From positions 124,001 to 188,000 of the forward strand of contig NZ_FOZM01000003.1 in NCBI RefSeq assembly GCF_900114675.1: a DNA stretch of 64,000 nucleotides. The letters run 5' to 3'. This DNA comes from Yoonia litorea (GTDB lineage: Bacteria; Pseudomonadota; Alphaproteobacteria; Rhodobacterales; Rhodobacteraceae). Of the stretch, positions 61,156 through 64,000 are shown piece by piece. Each line of letters begins with the position of its first letter. Position 1 is the first letter of the stretch. Made by a program: the position numbers and the translations under genes. The notes under the pieces are model-generated. The model was not told the DNA's origin. It searched no databases and saw nothing but the letters and a program-made list of their open reading frames with translations.

Positions 61156-62775
61156 TTACACGGACAGGGTAAGCGCCCCGTCGTGCGTGAGATAGGCAAA
61201 GCCGTTGCCGGGAAGCGTCAGCTTTGATCCATCCAGGTTTGCGAGATGCGGGCCGATAAGCGTCGCATCACCGGAAAGTTTGATTTCATGGGTGTCTTTC
61301 GACAGGTTGAATACACAAGTGATCGTCTGCGCGTCAGACTGACGATGAAATGCGAGCAGCGGCTCCGGCAAAGTCACGAACGTCGTCGCGCCTTCGCGCA
61401 ATGCCGATTGTGACTTTCTGAATGCGATAGCTTCACGGTAGAAGTGCAGGATGCTGTCAGAATCTGCCTCTTGCAGATCAACCGACCGAGCCGCCTGAGG
61501 CGCTTTGACAGGAAGCCAGGGTGTGCCATCGGAAAAACCAGCGTTCGGCGCGTCATGTTCCCATACCATTGGTGTCCGGCAACCGTCACGCCCTTTGACG
61601 GCGGGCCAGAAGCGAAGGGCAGGCGGGTCGGTGAGTTCTTCGTAAACCAGCTCGGTTTCGGTCTGACCCAGTTCCTCGCCTTGATAGATCCCGACTGTCC
61701 CTTCGAAACTCATCAGCATGGCACAGGCAAAGCGCGCCATCGCTTCGTCACTGACGGCATATTCCGACCAGCGTGATACGTGTCGTGGGACATCGTGGTT
61801 GCTGAACGACCATTTAGGATGGCCGTCGGGAGCGCCAGCCTGAAACCCTTCGATGCAACTGCGAAAATGATCAACGCTGAAATCAGGGCCAAGCATTGCG
61901 AAACTATAGGCCATGTGAAGGCGGCTGCTGCCTGCGGTATATTCGCCCATGATCTCGATTGAGCGCCGGCCCATTTCGCCGACCTCGCCGACCATCATGA
62001 TCTCGCCATACTGGTCGGTCAACTTGCGCAGCCGTTCCAGAAAGCCGAGGTTTTCTGGTCGCGTCTTGTTATAGATGTTCTGCTGCATCCCGTAGAGATC
62101 GGTCGCCATCACCTGCGGGCGGGTCTGTGCCGGCGGGTTAGACCGCAAGTCCTGATCGTGGAAATAATAGTTCACGGTATCCAGCCGGAAGCCATCCAGA
62201 CCACGGTCGAGCCAGAATTTGCAGGTGTCGATAATAGCATCAACAACATCGGGATTGTGAAAGTTCAGATCCGGTTGAGCGGCCAGAAAGTTATGCAGGT
62301 AATACTGTCCACGACCCGGGTCGAACTCCCAAGCTGGCCCGCCAAAGTGGCTGTGCCAATTCGTCGGCGGCGAGCCGTCTGGCAGAGGGTCCGCCCAGAC
62401 ATACCAATCCGATTTCGGGTTATCGCGACTTACGCGGCTTTCCTTGAACCATGGATGCTGGTCAGACGTATGTGAAAGCACCTGATCCGTAATGACTTTC
62501 AAACCCAGCTCATGGGCGCGCGCGATCAAAGCGTCGAAGTCATCAAGTGTTCCAAACAATGGGTCGATGCCTGTGTAATCCGAGACATCGTATCCCATGT
62601 CTTTCTGCGGTGAGGTAAAGATCGGTGACAGCCAGATACAGTCCGCGCCAAGCTGCGCAATATGGGGTAAGCGCCGCGTGATGCCCTTCAGATCTCCGAC
62701 ACCATCGCCGTTGTCGTCCTGAAATGAGCGCGGATAGACCTGATAGATCACCGCATCACGCCACCATTCTCGCAT
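61156..62775 (-). CDS. GH13 alpha-glucosidase
   Basis: A 539-aa cytoplasmic enzyme: REWWRDAVIYQVYPRSFQD, nucleophile Asp at about residue 198 (GLDGFRLDTVN), acid/base Glu at about 264 (GEVGEMG), and Asp at about 328 (FSNHDVPRH). A short C-terminal beta domain follows. It hydrolyses maltose or isomaltose-type disaccharides taken up by MalEFG. The ATG at 62775 has GGGAGGA seven bases upstream; the ORF reading back to 62943 would cross the operator. It is the first gene of the leftward operon. Confidence 0.92.
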   Translation of the reverse strand: MREWWRDAVIYQVYPRSFQDDNGDGVGDLKGITRRLPHIAQLGADCIWLSPIFTSPQKDMGYDVSDYTGIDPLFGTLDDFDALIARAHELGLKVITDQVLSHTSDQHPWFKESRVSRDNPKSDWYVWADPLPDGSPPTNWHSHFGGPAWEFDPGRGQYYLHNFLAAQPDLNFHNPDVVDAIIDTCKFWLDRGLDGFRLDTVNYYFHDQDLRSNPPAQTRPQVMATDLYGMQQNIYNKTRPENLGFLERLRKLTDQYGEIMMVGEVGEMGRRSIEIMGEYTAGSSRLHMAYSFAMLGPDFSVDHFRSCIEGFQAGAPDGHPKWSFSNHDVPRHVSRWSEYAVSDEAMARFACAMLMSFEGTVGIYQGEELGQTETELVYEELTDPPALRFWPAVKGRDGCRTPMVWEHDAPNAGFSDGTPWLPVKAPQAARSVDLQEADSDSILHFYREAIAFRKSQSALREGATTFVTLPEPLLAFHRQSDAQTITCVFNLSKDTHEIKLSGDATLIGPHLANLDGSKLTLPGNGFAYLTHDGALTLSV

Positions 62776-62820
62776 ACTGTCCTCCCTGATTCGAGCGGAC
62801 ATTACCAAACCTGCTGTCTT

Positions 62821-62838
62821 TTTCAAAACGTTTTGAAA
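62821..62838. promoter_or_regulatory. LacI-family operator, perfect 18-bp palindrome
   Basis: TTTCAAAACGTTTTGAAA is fully self-complementary and lies 46 bp before the glucosidase ATG and 95 bp before the LacI-family ATG. The central ACGT and AAAACGTTTT core fit LacI/GalR-type operators. Binding here would control both divergent transcripts. Confidence 0.75.
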
Positions 62839-62911
62839 GCTAGACAGCGCGGCAGATGGCAGCATATAAGGGATTAAAGCACTTGGGGCGACAAATTTGC
62901 TCAAATGTTCT

Positions 62912-62921
62912 AAAACGCTTT
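62912..62921. promoter_or_regulatory. Second, weaker operator-like site
   Basis: AAAACGCTTT, one base different from the AAAACGTTTT core at 62821-62838, 12 bp before the LacI-family ATG. The two sites are about 90 bp apart, which would allow looping or autoregulation. Confidence 0.4.
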
Positions 62922-62933
62922 GGGAGGTGAGTG

Positions 62934-63977
62934 ATGGCGACACTCAAGCAGATCGGATTGGAGTTGGGGCTTTCCCCAGCGACGGTCAGTCGCGCGCTCA
63001 ACGGCTTTCCGGAGGTCAACCAGCACACACGTGACAAGGTCCGCGAAGTTGCGGACCGTCTGGGTTACCGGCCCAACCGGGTCGCTCAACGCCTTGTAAC
63101 GGGTCGCTCGGGTATGGTGGGGATGATCCTGAAAATCCGCCCCGACATGAGCGCCGATCAGACCTTTTTTGAGATGCTCACCGGTCTTACGGCAGCTCTT
63201 GCAGCCCATGATGTGGATTTGGTTTTGTCGGTGGACCAAGGGAAAGACCCGGTGAAACCTTACGCAAAGATGATGGAGCGCGACATCCTTGATGGCTTCA
63301 TCCTGAATGCGCCAACGCCGCACGACCCACGCGTCGATTACCTGCGTCAAAGAAACATACCCTTCGTTTTGCACGGCCAGACCGCGCCTGACGTCGATTA
63401 CACATGTTACGGCATCGACAATGCCGGTGTCTCCCGAGCGGCTGTCGAGCTGTTGGTGTCGCTGGGACATCAGCGGATCGCATTGCTGAACGGGCCCCTG
63501 CAATATGCCTTCGCCCATGATCGGCGACGTGGGTTCGTTTCAGCCATGGAGGACCGCAAACTTCCTGTGCCGACGGATTTTATCTCCGGTGACAATGAAA
63601 CAGAGGCGCAAGGCTATGCCGCGGCGCTCGCTATGCTCGCGCATCGGCAGCACCTGCCACCGACAGCGATCGTCTGTGGCTCAACACTTGTCGCCGCAGG
63701 AGCGATGCGGGCGGTGCGGGACAAGGGGCTGCAGGTGCCAACGGATGTATCAATCGTTGCCCACGACGACGCCCTGCCACAACTTCGTGCCGTAAATTTC
63801 TCACCGGCATTGACCGTCACGCGCGCGCCATTGCGCGATGCCTGCCAGCCTCTTGCGGATCTTTTGATCGCATTGATCAAAGGGGCGAAGCCACGTCAGC
63901 AGATTGAAGATGCTGAACTTATTGTCCGGGAGTCAACCGGACCCGTACCAACCTCAGGACTTGAACTATGGCCCTAG
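62934..63977 (+). CDS. LacI family transcriptional regulator
   Basis: A 347-aa repressor with the LacI helix-turn-helix at its start (TLKQIGLELGLSPATVSRAL) and the hinge region RPNRVAQRLVTGR, then a sugar-binding core (VGMILKIRPDMSADQTFF, IPFVLHGQTAPDVDYT, GDNETEAQGYAAAL). I chose the ATG at 62934 with GGGAGG eight bases upstream; a GTG at 62931 is directly before it. It is divergent from the GH13-malEFG operon and probably represses it in the absence of the sugar. Its stop overlaps the next gene. Confidence 0.9.
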   Translation: MATLKQIGLELGLSPATVSRALNGFPEVNQHTRDKVREVADRLGYRPNRVAQRLVTGRSGMVGMILKIRPDMSADQTFFEMLTGLTAALAAHDVDLVLSVDQGKDPVKPYAKMMERDILDGFILNAPTPHDPRVDYLRQRNIPFVLHGQTAPDVDYTCYGIDNAGVSRAAVELLVSLGHQRIALLNGPLQYAFAHDRRRGFVSAMEDRKLPVPTDFISGDNETEAQGYAAALAMLAHRQHLPPTAIVCGSTLVAAGAMRAVRDKGLQVPTDVSIVAHDDALPQLRAVNFSPALTVTRAPLRDACQPLADLLIALIKGAKPRQQIEDAELIVRESTGPVPTSGLELWP

Positions 63978-64000
63978 ACACATCAATCACGCCCGCACTT
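63968..64000 (+). CDS. Unidentified gene, only 11 codons in the window
   Basis: An ATG at 63968, ten bases inside the end of the LacI-family gene, opens a frame reading MALDTSITPAL to the window edge. The overlap is the coupling pattern seen for other genes here. Too little is visible to name a product. Confidence 0.35.
   Translation, partial: MALDTSITPAL

Overview
The window looks like a chromosomal segment of a marine alphaproteobacterium of the order Rhodobacterales (Roseobacter group). The grounds are the protein families, the gene order (def, a second deformylase-like gene, fmt; cobalamin genes around cobN and cobW), a GC content near 58-60 percent, GGAAC/CGTT-type promoters, and a Rhodobacterales-like short interspersed repeat beginning GCCTCCGGCGGGAG. 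I see no phage, plasmid, IS element, CRISPR array, tRNA or rRNA.

Layout. 1-7.3 kb: a partial VTC-domain gene with DUF4956, a secreted L,D-transpeptidase, a ubiG-like / 56-aa protein / glutathione peroxidase / lipoprotein operon, a Crp/Fnr regulator, a degenerate receiver protein, and small stress-type genes (DUF1328, a secreted protein, DUF2945 with topoisomerase IB). Five sites fit the EcfG general-stress sigma factor consensus here, each in front of one of these genes. 7.3-18.5 kb: an AraC regulator divergent from a catabolic operon (PhyH dioxygenase, MBL-fold protein, complete dipeptide-type ABC importer, GH38 alpha-mannosidase). 18.5-21.4 kb: a membrane protein, an FMN reductase and a ThDP enzyme.

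21.4-46.3 kb: a large cobalamin region in three blocks, interrupted by smc and a lytic transglycosylase. The minus-strand blocks are bluB, two Lin0512 genes, a YrbL-like gene, cobO, a GNAT gene, cobN, a second GNAT gene and cobW; and cbiB, cobC and a DUF1636 gene. The plus-strand block is a DUF6732 gene, cbiX, cobH, cobL, cobI, a cbiG-cobJ fusion and cobM, mostly with overlapping ends. The set mixes late-cobalt-insertion (CobN) and early-insertion (CbiX, CbiG) signatures. Five copies of the short repeat lie in or near this region, and three of them are translated as part of CobN, CobH and CobI.

46.3-52.3 kb: a MalY/PatB aminotransferase, def, a deformylase homologue lacking key catalytic residues, fmt, a second Tat-type L,D-transpeptidase and small membrane proteins. 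52.4-57.5 kb: deoC with a double-domain aldehyde dehydrogenase, an AraC regulator and rpe. 57.5-64 kb: a maltose/alpha-glucoside locus (malG, malF, malE, GH13 alpha-glucosidase) divergent from a LacI regulator, with an 18-bp perfect palindrome as probable operator and no malK ATPase gene in view.
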